A stretch of 64,000 bases of DNA from Plasticicumulans lactativorans (lineage in GTDB: Bacteria; Pseudomonadota; Gammaproteobacteria; Competibacterales; Competibacteraceae), in assembly GCF_004341245.1 (NCBI RefSeq), contig NZ_SLWY01000011.1, positions 140,341 through 204,340 of the forward strand, in the 5' to 3' direction. Below the pieces are notes generated by a model that was not told where the DNA came from, searched no databases, and was given only the letters and a program-made list of their open reading frames with translations. The position numbers and the translations under genes are program-made. Of the stretch, positions 46,111 through 54,977 are shown in pieces; position 1 is the stretch's first letter; the number at the start of each line of letters is the position of its first letter.

Positions 46111-46658
46111 GGCTGGGCTTCCGGGGTGGGCGCGGTGCGCCGGGAGGCGCAGAAATCGAGCATGAAGGCGGCGATGGCGGGGTGGTCGTCGAGCGCGTAG
46201 ACCGCCACCCCTGGCGCCGGCGTCAGCGGCGCGTCGGTGGCGACGGCCAGCACGGCGGCATCACCGGGGTAGCGGGCGGGCGCCGGCACGGCGCGCCGGC
46301 GCAGTTCGAGCGCGGGCAGCCCGGCGGTCGCGAAGCCTTCGACCAGGATCAGGTCGAGGCCCGCCGTCGGCAGCAGCGCGAGCGCATCGGCGAGCGATGC
46401 CGGCGCCGCTGCGGGGGATTCGACGATCAGCGCGGTCTGCCCGACGCCGGTGACCAGCGTGCGCGCGAGCCCGGCCTTGCGCAGTTCGTAGCTGTCCTTG
46501 CCGGGCGTGTCGACGTCGAAGGCGTCGCACGCCTGCTTGACCACCGCCACGCGCAGGCCGCCGGCGCGCAGGCGCGGCAGCACGCCACACAGCAGCGTGG
46601 TCTTGCCGACGCCGCTGGGGCCGAGGACGGCGAGCAGCGGCACCCGCGCCCCGCTCAC
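46107..46658 (-). CDS. mobB: Molybdopterin-guanine dinucleotide biosynthesis adaptor MobB
   Basis: GTP-binding adaptor that helps MobA make the bis-MGD cofactor. A P-loop (VLGPSGVGKTTLLCGVLPRL) opens the protein, followed by VAVVKQACDAFDVDTPGKDS and LILVEGFATAGLPALELRR. GTG 46658, with GGAG upstream, gives 183 residues, the usual MobB size; the frame extends to 46799 with non-homologous sequence, so the start is uncertain. Overlaps moeA by ATGA. Confidence 0.85.
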   Translation of the reverse strand: MSGARVPLLAVLGPSGVGKTTLLCGVLPRLRAGGLRVAVVKQACDAFDVDTPGKDSYELRKAGLARTLVTGVGQTALIVESPAAAPASLADALALLPTAGLDLILVEGFATAGLPALELRRRAVPAPARYPGDAAVLAVATDAPLTPAPGVAVYALDDHPAIAAFMLDFCASRRTAPTPEAQP

Positions 46659-46907
46659 CGGCGCGAGCTCCGCGTGGGCGAACGCTGCGTCACGCTGGCG
46701 CCGGCAGACCACCGCGCGCCCCTGCTGCCGCCCCGACGTCCGCTTCGCATCCCGCACCCCGCTCCTTGCCGTCAAAACGCCCGGCAGTGTCACGCACAAT
46801 CCGCTACGCTGCCAAGCACCCTTCCGGGTCAGGGCGCGCCGCCGCCGTTGATGCTACGGCTACCCCCGTCCTGCGCCGTCCGGCCCCCGCAGCCTCCGGT
46901 GCCCGCC

Positions 46908-47399
46908 ATGTCCGACCACCTCCAGCACGCCGCCCTCGCCGCCTGGCTCGCCGAAACCGCACCGGCATCGCTGCTCGTGCTCGACCCCGACCCGGCGACC
47001 GCGCTGCCGGCCGACTTCGCCGCGCGACACCCCGCCTGCCAGGTGCTGGCCGGCGACGCCCGCGCGCCGGCAGCGCTGGCGCGGGCCGACGCCGCGGTGC
47101 TCAGCCACGTGCTCGAACACCTCGACGCCGCGACGGCCAGGGCCCTGCTCGCGCGCGTACGCGACCAGCTCTGCCCGGCCTGCGTGGTGCTCGTGCCGCT
47201 CGGCGCGGACTGGCCCGGCCACGCGAGCCACTGGCAGGACACCGACCTGCTCGCGCTGGGGCTGACGCTGCGCGCGCGCCTGCGCGACGACGCCGGCCGG
47301 CCGTGGGCGCTGTTCGAGTTCGCGATCGCCCGCTACAAGACCGTGCCTGACTGGCTCAACGCGCGCTTCTGGGCGCATCCCGAACGCTGGCGCCCCTGA
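46908..47399 (+). CDS. DUF6231-like protein (degenerate methyltransferase fold)
   Basis: 163 residues. The pattern SLLVLDPDPATALPAD, ADAAVLSHVLEHLDAATARA, HASHWQDTDLLALGLTLRAR and PDWLNARFWAHPERW fits the DUF6231 family, which has a Rossmann-like methyltransferase outline without a clear SAM motif. Function unknown. ATG 46908 is used. The gene is convergent with grxD. Confidence 0.7.
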   Translation: MSDHLQHAALAAWLAETAPASLLVLDPDPATALPADFAARHPACQVLAGDARAPAALARADAAVLSHVLEHLDAATARALLARVRDQLCPACVVLVPLGADWPGHASHWQDTDLLALGLTLRARLRDDAGRPWALFEFAIARYKTVPDWLNARFWAHPERWRP

Positions 47400-47429
47400 G
47401 CGCCGCGCCGCACACCCCGCGAAAACGAC

Positions 47430-47453
47430 GATGCCCGGCGCGGGCCGGGCATC
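47430..47453. terminator. Bidirectional hairpin between DUF6231-like gene and grxD
   Basis: GATGCCCGGC / GCCGGGCATC, ten perfect pairs with a GCGG loop. On the minus strand it is followed by GTCGTTTTC, so it better suits grxD termination; the plus side lacks T residues. Confidence 0.7.
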
Positions 47454-47480
47454 GGGGCGGGCGGAAAGACGCCGCGGCGC

Positions 47481-47816
47481 TCAGCCGGCGGTGTCCTGCC
47501 CCGCGGTCGCGGTGTCGACGAGCTTCTGCAGCTCGCCGCTCTGGTAGAGCTCGAGGGTGATGTCGCAGCCACCGACGAGCTCGCCGGCGATGTAGATCTG
47601 CGGGAAGGTCGGCCAGTCGGCGTAGCGCGGCAGGTTCTGGAAGATCTCCATGTCTTCCAGCACGTTCACGTAGGCGAACGGCACGCCGGTGGCGGCGAGC
47701 GCCTGCGAGGCCCGCATCGAGAAGCCGCACTGCGGCATCTGCGGCGTGCCCTTCATGTAGATGAGCACGGGGTTGTTCTTGACCTGCTGGTCGATGCGCT
47801 GGAGAACGTCGTCCAT
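47481..47816 (-). CDS. grxD: Monothiol glutaredoxin (Grx4/GrxD family)
   Basis: 111-residue CGFS-type glutaredoxin involved in iron-sulfur cluster transfer. The motif MKGTPQMPQCGFSMRASQAL is conserved, as are WPTFPQIYIAGELVGGCDI residues for glutathione binding. Single gene; ATG 47816. Confidence 0.95.
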   Translation of the reverse strand: MDDVLQRIDQQVKNNPVLIYMKGTPQMPQCGFSMRASQALAATGVPFAYVNVLEDMEIFQNLPRYADWPTFPQIYIAGELVGGCDITLELYQSGELQKLVDTATAGQDTAG

Positions 47817-47966
47817 CGTCGGGTACCTCGGGGGTGGGGGCCTGGTCGGAAGCGGGCTTGCGGCAGGGCCGCGAGTCTAAGCCAGCGCGCCGCCATGACC
47901 AAGCGCGCGACTCGGTCACTCGTATCGCGCCGCTGACATCGCCGCCGGCGCCCCGCCGGGCGCCGT

Positions 47967-49757
47967 TCAGCCGGCGGACCTGACACTGTCGACGTTGCGC
48001 TGCAGCCAGAGTTCCAGCAGCGCCGCATGCCAGAGCTTGCTGCCCTTGATGCGCGTGAGGTGCGCCTCGGGCTCGGCCAGCAGCCGCTCGAGGTAGGCGC
48101 GCTTGAACAGGCCGCGCTCGCGCGCCGCCTGCGAATCCAGCACGTCGCGCATGAAGTCGAGGAAGGGCCCGCGCACGTACTTGAGCGCCGGCACCGGGAA
48201 GTAGCCCTTGGGGCGGTCGATCACGCCGTCCGGCACCCGCCCGCGGGCGATCGCCTTCAGCACGCGCTTGCCACCGTCGCCCACCTTGAGCGCGGGCGGC
48301 GCGCTCATCGCCAGCTCGACCAGTTCGTGATCGAGGAAGGGCACGCGCGCCTCCAGGCCGAAGGCCATCGTCATGTTGTCCACGCGCTTGACCGGGTCGT
48401 CGACGATCAGCGTGGTGGTGTCCATGCGCAGCACCTTGTCGAGGTAGGCGTCGGCATCGGGTTCGGCGAGCAGCCGCGTGACCAGCTCGGCGGTGTAATC
48501 CGGGCCGCGGTAGCGCGCCGTCACCGTCTCGAGGAATTCGTCGTGATCGCGGTCGAAGTAATGGTTGCGGAAGCGCTCCAGGTCGGAGCCGCCGGCCGCA
48601 TCCATCAGCGGGTACCAGAAATAGCCGCCGAAGACCTCGTCGGCCCCCTGCCCGCTCTGCACCACCTTCACTTCCTTCGACACCCGCTCCGCCAGCAGGA
48701 AGAAGGCCACGGCGTCCTGGCCCACCATCGGCTCGGCCATGCAGGTCACCGCCTCGGGCAGGCGCTTCAGCACGTCGCCGTTGGGGATCAGGTACTTGTG
48801 GTGGTGCGTGCCGTAGCGCTCGACGACCAGGTCGGAGTACTCGAACTCGCTGCCCTTCTCCTCGGGCTGGTCCTCGAAGCCCACCGAGAAGGTCAGCACG
48901 TTCTCCTTGCCGGCCTCGGCGAGGAGCGCGACCAGCAGGCTGGAGTCGAGCCCGCCCGACAGCAGCACGCCCACCGGCACGTCGGCCACGTCCATGCGCC
49001 GGCGCACCGCGGTCAGCAGCGCGGCGTGGATGGCCTCGGTCCACTCGGCTTCGGTCTTGGCCACCGGCGGGCGCACCGCGCGCAGGCGCCAGTAGGTGCG
49101 CGGGCGCTCGTGCCCCTGGGCGTCGATGGTCAGCGTGGTCGCCGGCGCCAGCTTGCGGATGCCGGTGAGGATGGTGCGCGGCGCCGGCACCACGGCGTGC
49201 AGCGTGAGCTGGTGGTGCAGCGCCACCGCGTCGATCGCGGTGTCGACGTCGGTCGCCTCCAGCAGCGCCTGGCTGTTCGAGGCGAAGCGCAGGCCGGCCG
49301 CGGTGCGGCTGTAGTACAGCGGCTTGATGCCGAGGCGGTCGCGCGCCAGGAACAGCGTGCGCGCCCGCAGATCCCAGATGGCGAAGGCGAACATGCCGAG
49401 CAGGTGCGACACGCAGTCCTCGCCCCACGCGGCATAGGCCTTGAGGATCACCTCGGTGTCACCGCCGGAGAAGAAGGTATAACCCTTGCCCTGCAGCTCG
49501 GCGCGCAGTTCGCGGTAGTTGTAGATGGCACCGTTGAACACCAGCACCAGGCCGAGCTCGGCGTCGACCATCGGCTGGTTGGAACGATCCGAGAGGTCGA
49601 TCACCGACAGCCGGCGATGCCCGAACGCGAGCGGCCCGTCGGTGTAGCTGCCCGCGTGGTCGGGCCCGCGCCGCGCGAGTCGCGCCATCATGCGCCCCAG
49701 CAGGGCGAGGTCGGGCACGCCGCCGTCCAGACGCAGTTCACCGCAGATTCCGCACAT
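47967..49757 (-). CDS. Asparagine synthase-like amidotransferase, NAGGN type
   Basis: 596 residues. The glutaminase domain starts at the nucleophile Cys2 ([13 protein letters not shown]) and includes [20 protein letters not shown] and [15 protein letters not shown]. The synthetase domain has the PP-loop [15 protein letters not shown] and ends with [19 protein letters not shown]. The sequence style matches the N-acetylglutaminylglutamine amidotransferase of osmolyte synthesis better than AsnB. Its usual partner genes (GNAT/ATP-grasp synthetase, peptidase) are absent here, so plain asparagine synthesis remains possible. Divergent from sodB. Confidence 0.82.
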   Translation of the reverse strand: MCGICGELRLDGGVPDLALLGRMMARLARRGPDHAGSYTDGPLAFGHRRLSVIDLSDRSNQPMVDAELGLVLVFNGAIYNYRELRAELQGKGYTFFSGGDTEVILKAYAAWGEDCVSHLLGMFAFAIWDLRARTLFLARDRLGIKPLYYSRTAAGLRFASNSQALLEATDVDTAIDAVALHHQLTLHAVVPAPRTILTGIRKLAPATTLTIDAQGHERPRTYWRLRAVRPPVAKTEAEWTEAIHAALLTAVRRRMDVADVPVGVLLSGGLDSSLLVALLAEAGKENVLTFSVGFEDQPEEKGSEFEYSDLVVERYGTHHHKYLIPNGDVLKRLPEAVTCMAEPMVGQDAVAFFLLAERVSKEVKVVQSGQGADEVFGGYFWYPLMDAAGGSDLERFRNHYFDRDHDEFLETVTARYRGPDYTAELVTRLLAEPDADAYLDKVLRMDTTTLIVDDPVKRVDNMTMAFGLEARVPFLDHELVELAMSAPPALKVGDGGKRVLKAIARGRVPDGVIDRPKGYFPVPALKYVRGPFLDFMRDVLDSQAARERGLFKRAYLERLLAEPEAHLTRIKGSKLWHAALLELWLQRNVDSVRSAG

Positions 49758-49999
49758 GCTCGCTCCCGCGCCGTCGGCCCCGCACGGCGCAACGCGACCG
49801 CGCGGTGACCGGCAAAAAAGAAGGTGGAACGCCACCGCGGCGCCTGCCGGCGTCGCGTTGCATTGTCGTGGTGCTGCCGCATAGACTCGCGCGGCCTGCC
49901 GAACTAGGTTATGACCCGCGCCCGACGCGGGCAACCTTAGCCCCCCGGACGCGGCTCCGCCGCCCGTCCAGTCGACTTGAAGAAGTAGGAGAGAACGCC

Positions 50000-50581
50000 A
50001 TGGTCCACGAGCTGCCCGCCCTCCCGTACGAGAAGAACGCCCTCGAACCGCACATCTCGGCCGAGACGCTGGAATACCACTACGGCAAGCATCACCAGAC
50101 CTACGTCACCAACCTCAACAACCTGATCAAGGGCACCGAGTTCGAGAACCTCTCGCTCGAAGAGATCGTGCTCAAGTCCTCCGGCGGCCTGTTCAACAAC
50201 GCCGCGCAGGTGTGGAACCACACCTTCTACTGGAACTGCCTGTCGCCGAACGGCGGCGGCGAGCCCAGCGGCGCGCTGGCCGATGCGATCAACGCCAAGT
50301 TCGGCTCCTTCGCCGCGTTCAAGGACGAGTTCACCAAGGTCGCCGTCGGCACCTTCGGCTCGGGCTGGGGCTGGCTGGTCAAGAACCCCGACGGCACGGT
50401 CGAGCTGATGAGCACCACCGGCGCCGGCACGCCGATGACCTCGGGCAAGAAGGCGCTGCTGACCTGCGACGTCTGGGAGCACGCCTACTACATCGACTAC
50501 CGCAACGCCCGCCCGAAGTACGTGGAAGCCTTCTGGAACCTGGTCAACTGGGACTTCGCCTCGGCGCTGTACAACGCCTGA
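50000..50581 (+). CDS. sodB: Superoxide dismutase [Fe]
   Basis: 193 residues, cytoplasmic. Metal ligands are in [12 protein letters not shown] (His), [11 protein letters not shown] (His) and [15 protein letters not shown] (Asp, His). The glutamine preceding the second ligand (NNAAQVWNH) marks the iron type. AGGAGAG lies before ATG 50000. A strong terminator follows. Confidence 0.95.
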   Translation: MVHELPALPYEKNALEPHISAETLEYHYGKHHQTYVTNLNNLIKGTEFENLSLEEIVLKSSGGLFNNAAQVWNHTFYWNCLSPNGGGEPSGALADAINAKFGSFAAFKDEFTKVAVGTFGSGWGWLVKNPDGTVELMSTTGAGTPMTSGKKALLTCDVWEHAYYIDYRNARPKYVEAFWNLVNWDFASALYNA

Positions 50582-50607
50582 GCACGAGCGCGCCCCGCCG
50601 CGAAACG

Positions 50608-50632
50608 AAAGGCCCGCGCAAGCGGGCCTTTT
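50608..50632 (+). terminator. Rho-independent terminator of sodB
   Basis: AAAGGCCCGC / GCGGGCCTTT stem of ten pairs with GCAA tetraloop, ending in TTTTC. Confidence 0.9.
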
Positions 50633-50746
50633 CATGTCGGGGACGCGGCGGCCCCCAGCGCCATCACGCCCCGATTCAGCGCACCGTCCCCACCCTCCGC
50701 TCGACGGCGGCGCTCGCTGTACCGTGCCTGCCGCTCAGGCTCACGT

Positions 50747-53560
50747 TCAGTTGACGGCACGGCGCAGGTCTTCGAGCAGGCGCCGCGCCTCGTCGGCCCC
50801 GGCATAGTCCGCCCCCGGCGGCAGCGCCCGCTCGAGCGCCCGGCGCGCCTCCGCCGATCGCCCGGCCTGCCACAGCGCGTAGCCGATGTGATAGTGCACC
50901 TCGGGGTTGCCGGCCGCGCGCGACTCGGCCTCGCGAAGCTGCTGCAGGCCCTGCGCGTAGTCGCCCTGACGCACCAGGACCCAGCCGTAGGTGTCGCGGA
51001 TCGCCGCATCGTCGGGCGCGAGCTCGGCCGCGCGCGCCGCGTAGTCGCGCGCGGCGGGCTCTCCGAACTGCGCCAGCAGGTAGGCCACGTTGTTGAGCAG
51101 CGCGGGATCGTTCGGCCGCTGCTCGATCAGTCGACCATAGACGGGGTAGGCCTCGCGCCATTCCCGGCGTTGCAGCCGTGCCTCACCGAGCGCGGCGAGC
51201 GCTTCGAGATCCTGCGGATGCTCGCGGGTCCAGGTTTCGAGCAGCACGAAGGCCTCGTCCGGCCGCTGGGCGTTCAGCAAGGCCCCGAACGCGGACAGCG
51301 CGAGTTCCCGCGAAGGCCGGCGCTTCAGCGCCTCACGGTAGGCGGTGGCGGCGGCGGCGAAGTCCTTGCGCCCGCTCGCGACCTTGCCGGCGAGCTGCAG
51401 CGCGACCGCCGAGTCGGGCTGCGCGCGGCGTACGTCCTCGATGCGTGCGGCAGCGTCGTCGAAGCGCCCGACGTCGACGTAGGCCTGCACCAGGGCGCCG
51501 ACGATGTCGCCGCGCTGCGGCACGAGGCGCACGGCCTGCTCCAGCGTCAGCACCGCATCGGCGATGGCCTCGGCACCGCGTTGCAGGCGTGCGACGTTGA
51601 GCAAGGCCGTCGCATCCAGCCCCGCGAGCAGCACCATGCGACGGAAGGTCGCCTGGGCCTGCAAGGTCCGCCCCACGGCGAGCTGTGCCCGTCCGACCGC
51701 TTCCAGCGCGGTGAGGTTCTCGGGGTTGCGCTGCAGCGCTTCCTCGGCGACGCCGAGTGCGGTCGCCGGATCACCCTGCCCGAGATACTGTTCGACCAGG
51801 GCGAGACGCGGCGCCAGTGCCACCGCATCGACGGCGCGCGCCTTCTCCAGCCAGCGCAGCGCCTCGTCGCGCTGCCCCGCGAGCGCCGACAGCCGCCCGA
51901 GTTCGAACAGCACCGAGACATTATCGGGAAACGGCCCGAGCAGCGCTTCGAACTGGGCGCGGGCAGCGGTGAGATCCCCGCGCACGGCGGTGAGCTTGGC
52001 GAGGTTGAGGTGCGCCGGCAGGAACTTCGGATCGATGCCGGTCGCCTGCGAGAAGGCGCGCTGGGCGCCGTCGCGGTCACCGCTGAGCACCCGCGCCAGC
52101 CCCAGCAGGTTGAGCGCGGTCAGGTTGGCGGGTTCGGCAGTGACGACCCGTTCGGCGACGGCCACCGCGTCGGCCGGCCGGCCCTGGCGCAGGTACATGA
52201 CCGCGAGGGTGAGGCCGGCTCTGGCCTGTCCCGGCGCGGCCGCGAACGCTTCCTGCAACTCGTCGAGCGCGCTGGCGGACTGCCCGCTGCGCAGGCGGCT
52301 GGTGGCGAGTTCCGCCAGCATGTCGGGCGCGCGTCCGCTCAGCTCCACCGCCCGCTCGAACAACTGGGTCGCCGCCGCGTAGCTGCCCCTGGCCATGTGC
52401 GCGGCGCCCAGCAGCGCCAGCAGCGGGCAATCATCGGGGGCCGCCTGCCGGGCGGCCTCGAGCACCGACAGGGCCTGTCCGGGCTCGCCGAGGCGCAGGT
52501 ACACCGAACCGAGCAGCTTGCGCGCGCCGACATCGTCGGTTTCGTGCACCAGGTAGCGGGTGAGGTCGTCACGCGCGCGCTCGCGCTCGTCGAGGGCGCT
52601 GTGAACGATGCCGGAGACCATCAGCAACTGCGGAAAGACGTCGAGCACATCGTTGGGAATGGCCTTCAGCTGCGCCGCGGCGTCGACGAGCTGCGCGCGG
52701 GCGGCGTCGAGCCTGCCGCCGCGGGCGAGCCACATCGCGCGGAACAGCAGGCCGCGCGGGTCGTGCGGAACGTCCCGTGCCAGCACATCGAGATCGGCCA
52801 CGAGTCCGTCGGTGCGGTCGAGGTCGAGCAACAGTCCGACGCGCGCCAGACGTGCATTCACGTTGTGCGGATCGAGCGCCAGCACGCGCGCGTAGTCGGC
52901 GAGCGCGGCGTCGACGTTGTGCAGGGCATGATCGACCGCGGCGCGCGCGTTCCAGGCCTCGGCGTCATCGCCGTCGGCCGCCACCGCCGCCTCGGCCTCG
53001 GTGCGGGCGGCGTCGAGCCGTCCCTGGCGCAGGTGCAGGGTGGCCAGCCCGGCGGCCGCCTGGGCCGGCGCGCGGGCGCGGGCGGCCGTAAACGCCTGCT
53101 CGGCCTCGAAACCGTGCCCCAGCTCGAGCAGGGCATGGCCGCGCAGCACCTGCAACTGTGCCGCGGCGACGGGATTCAGGCCGTCCGGCCGCAGTTCGTC
53201 GACCACGACCTGGTAGCGGCCGAGCTGCAGCAGGGTACGCGCGCGCAGCACGTCGATGGTCGAGCGATCGGCACCGAGGCGGGCCGCGGTGGCGAAAGCC
53301 TCCTCCGCCACCCGTGGGCGCCCCTTGGCGAGTTGTACCCGCCCGAACAGGATCTGCGCCGCGAGATACTCCGGGCTGCGCTGCATCGCGTTCTTGAGCT
53401 GGATCTCGGCGCCGTCGAGATCGCCCTGATCGAAGCGCGTCACGGCATCCTCGTAGAACTGCGCCGCGTCCTCCTGCGCGCCGAGCGCCACGCTGGAGAA
53501 CGCCAGGGTCAGCGCCAAAGCGATGGCCGCCCTCCGTCGATGTGCACCCGAACCGACCAT
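50747..53560 (-). CDS. prsT: TPR-repeat protein, PrsT-like (XrtA/PEP-CTERM system)
   Basis: 937 residues: a signal peptide (RRRAAIALALTLAFSSVALG) and more than twenty tetratricopeptide-like helical repeats, for example DGAEIQLKNAMQRSPEYLAA and NLTALNLLGLARVLSGDRDG. Large exported TPR proteins of this length and N-terminus (AAQFYEDAVTRFDQGDLDGA) are the PrsT component of exosortase A/PEP-CTERM exopolysaccharide loci. No epsH/xrtA or glycosyltransferase genes are in the window. ATG 53560 is chosen for the signal peptide; the frame opens 60 bases earlier. Confidence 0.75.
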   Translation of the reverse strand: MVGSGAHRRRAAIALALTLAFSSVALGAQEDAAQFYEDAVTRFDQGDLDGAEIQLKNAMQRSPEYLAAQILFGRVQLAKGRPRVAEEAFATAARLGADRSTIDVLRARTLLQLGRYQVVVDELRPDGLNPVAAAQLQVLRGHALLELGHGFEAEQAFTAARARAPAQAAAGLATLHLRQGRLDAARTEAEAAVAADGDDAEAWNARAAVDHALHNVDAALADYARVLALDPHNVNARLARVGLLLDLDRTDGLVADLDVLARDVPHDPRGLLFRAMWLARGGRLDAARAQLVDAAAQLKAIPNDVLDVFPQLLMVSGIVHSALDERERARDDLTRYLVHETDDVGARKLLGSVYLRLGEPGQALSVLEAARQAAPDDCPLLALLGAAHMARGSYAAATQLFERAVELSGRAPDMLAELATSRLRSGQSASALDELQEAFAAAPGQARAGLTLAVMYLRQGRPADAVAVAERVVTAEPANLTALNLLGLARVLSGDRDGAQRAFSQATGIDPKFLPAHLNLAKLTAVRGDLTAARAQFEALLGPFPDNVSVLFELGRLSALAGQRDEALRWLEKARAVDAVALAPRLALVEQYLGQGDPATALGVAEEALQRNPENLTALEAVGRAQLAVGRTLQAQATFRRMVLLAGLDATALLNVARLQRGAEAIADAVLTLEQAVRLVPQRGDIVGALVQAYVDVGRFDDAAARIEDVRRAQPDSAVALQLAGKVASGRKDFAAAATAYREALKRRPSRELALSAFGALLNAQRPDEAFVLLETWTREHPQDLEALAALGEARLQRREWREAYPVYGRLIEQRPNDPALLNNVAYLLAQFGEPAARDYAARAAELAPDDAAIRDTYGWVLVRQGDYAQGLQQLREAESRAAGNPEVHYHIGYALWQAGRSAEARRALERALPPGADYAGADEARRLLEDLRRAVN

Positions 53561-53772
53561 ATCGTTGCCTGCCCCATGAGCCAAAGATTGCCGCGCAAGG
53601 GTAACGGAGGCCCGTGGCACGCCGACCCGGCCTCCTGCAACGCTTTGTTTCTGCAGCCTTCACCGCGGGTGCGAACAGCCGGCTTATGACACCTGTTAAC
53701 GTATGCCCACGCCGCCGCACCGCCGCGCGCCTTTCGCGCAGGCGTGCGCGCGGCGCATGAACAGGAGGTTTC

Positions 53773-54240
53773 ATGATTCACCTCGTGGCGCTCGTCGCGA
53801 GCCTCGCGCTGACCCCGGCGACCGCTGCCGAATACGCCGGCCGCGTGATCAACGTCTACGACGGCGATACGGCCGCGGTCGAAACCGGCGCGGACCGGCT
53901 CTCGGTGCGCCTCGCGCACATCGATGCGCCCGATCTGGCCCAGGCCTACGGGCACGAAGCCCGCATGCTGCTGTCGAGCCTCGTCTACGGACGCTACATC
54001 CAGCTGGAAGACGTCAGGCGAGAAGCCTCGGGGCTGACGACCGCACGCGTGCGACTCGGCTCGCTCGATGTCGGCTTCGAGCTGGTACGGCAGGGCGCTG
54101 CCTGGTGCCAGCGAATGCCGCCCAGTGCGGAGTGCGAGGCCCTGCAGGCTCGCGCGCAGTCCTCCCGCCGCGGGCTCTGGGGCATGCCCGACCCGGTCCC
54201 GCCGTGGGCGTTCCGTCACGGGCGCCTGCACGCCAGGTGA
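53773..54240 (+). CDS. Thermonuclease (SNase)-fold protein
   Basis: 155 residues with signal peptide (MIHLVALVASLALTPATA). VINVYDGDTAAVETG and LSVRLAHIDAPDLAQAYGHE match the SNase core including the calcium-binding aspartates and the first catalytic arginine. The catalytic glutamate region (IDAPE in active enzymes) reads IDAPD, and the second arginine is not obvious, so nuclease activity is doubtful. GGAGG precedes the ATG. Confidence 0.8.
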   Translation: MIHLVALVASLALTPATAAEYAGRVINVYDGDTAAVETGADRLSVRLAHIDAPDLAQAYGHEARMLLSSLVYGRYIQLEDVRREASGLTTARVRLGSLDVGFELVRQGAAWCQRMPPSAECEALQARAQSSRRGLWGMPDPVPPWAFRHGRLHAR

Positions 54241-54338
54241 GCCTCGCGGTCGGCTGGCCGGCGCCGCTGCGCTTTTCTGACAGCCGCGGCCGTGGCAGCC
54301 TCTGCCGTCGACTCCGCCGCCCACCAAGGGGGCCCGCG

Positions 54339-54965
54339 TTGCTCTCCATCGCCGGCATCGTGCTCGCCATCATCGCGCTGTGGCTGGTGCTCGCGCAGCT
54401 GCTGGGCCAGATCATGGCGTCGAAGCCGCTCGCCTACGCGATCCCGGCGGCGGTGGTCCTGGCCGCGGTCGGCGGCGGCCTGCTGTTGACCGGCGGACGT
54501 CCGCCCGCCGCACCACGGCCGGTCGCACCACCCGCGGGCGCGGCGGTGGCCCCGGAACGCGCACCGGTCGCCGCCGGACCCCGCAGCGAGGAAGAGCGCC
54601 TGCGGGCGGCGGTGCGTGAGGCCGCCGCGGAAAACGAACGCGCGGCGGCGCAGAGCGCCGCGCTCGCGCGGGACGTGCGCGCATTCCGTGACACGCTCGC
54701 GCTCGCCGGCCCTCCCGCCAGGACCGGCTACCTCGACGTCCGCGCCGAAACGGCGATCCCGCACGCCGTGCGCATCATCGTCAGCCCCGAGTGGCGCGCG
54801 CGCGACCTCGACTGGCGCCGCAACGAGGTCGCCGGACTCGCGCGGCAGTGGCGCAGCCTGCACCAGCCGCCCCCGGGCGAGGTGGCGGCGCTGTTCGTGT
54901 ATGCGTCCGACGGCCGCCAGCTCGCCTCGGCGGTCGAAGACCGGCTGCGCGTCGAGGACGACTGA
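54339..54965 (+). CDS. Uncharacterised membrane protein, 208 aa
   Basis: Not recognised. TTG 54339 with AAGGGGG upstream is the best start (no ATG precedes the first helix). Two N-terminal membrane helices (SIAGIVLAIIALWLVLAQLL and IPAAVVLAAVGGGLLL) are followed by a Pro/Ala linker, a charged helix (EEERLRAAVREAAAENERAA) and a soluble domain (GYLDVRAETAIPHAVRIIVS). It follows the SNase-like gene on the same strand and is convergent with mutS. Confidence 0.55.
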   Translation: MLSIAGIVLAIIALWLVLAQLLGQIMASKPLAYAIPAAVVLAAVGGGLLLTGGRPPAAPRPVAPPAGAAVAPERAPVAAGPRSEEERLRAAVREAAAENERAAAQSAALARDVRAFRDTLALAGPPARTGYLDVRAETAIPHAVRIIVSPEWRARDLDWRRNEVAGLARQWRSLHQPPPGEVAALFVYASDGRQLASAVEDRLRVEDD

Positions 54966-54977
54966 GCACGTACCGGT

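Noticed and set aside
44842..46658. moeA-mobB as part of a dedicated island with the c-di-GMP genes
   Set aside because: Moco genes often neighbour varied genes; only the GGDEF-EAL/Moco-fold overlap is strong evidence of coupling, so moeA/mobB were not merged with it.
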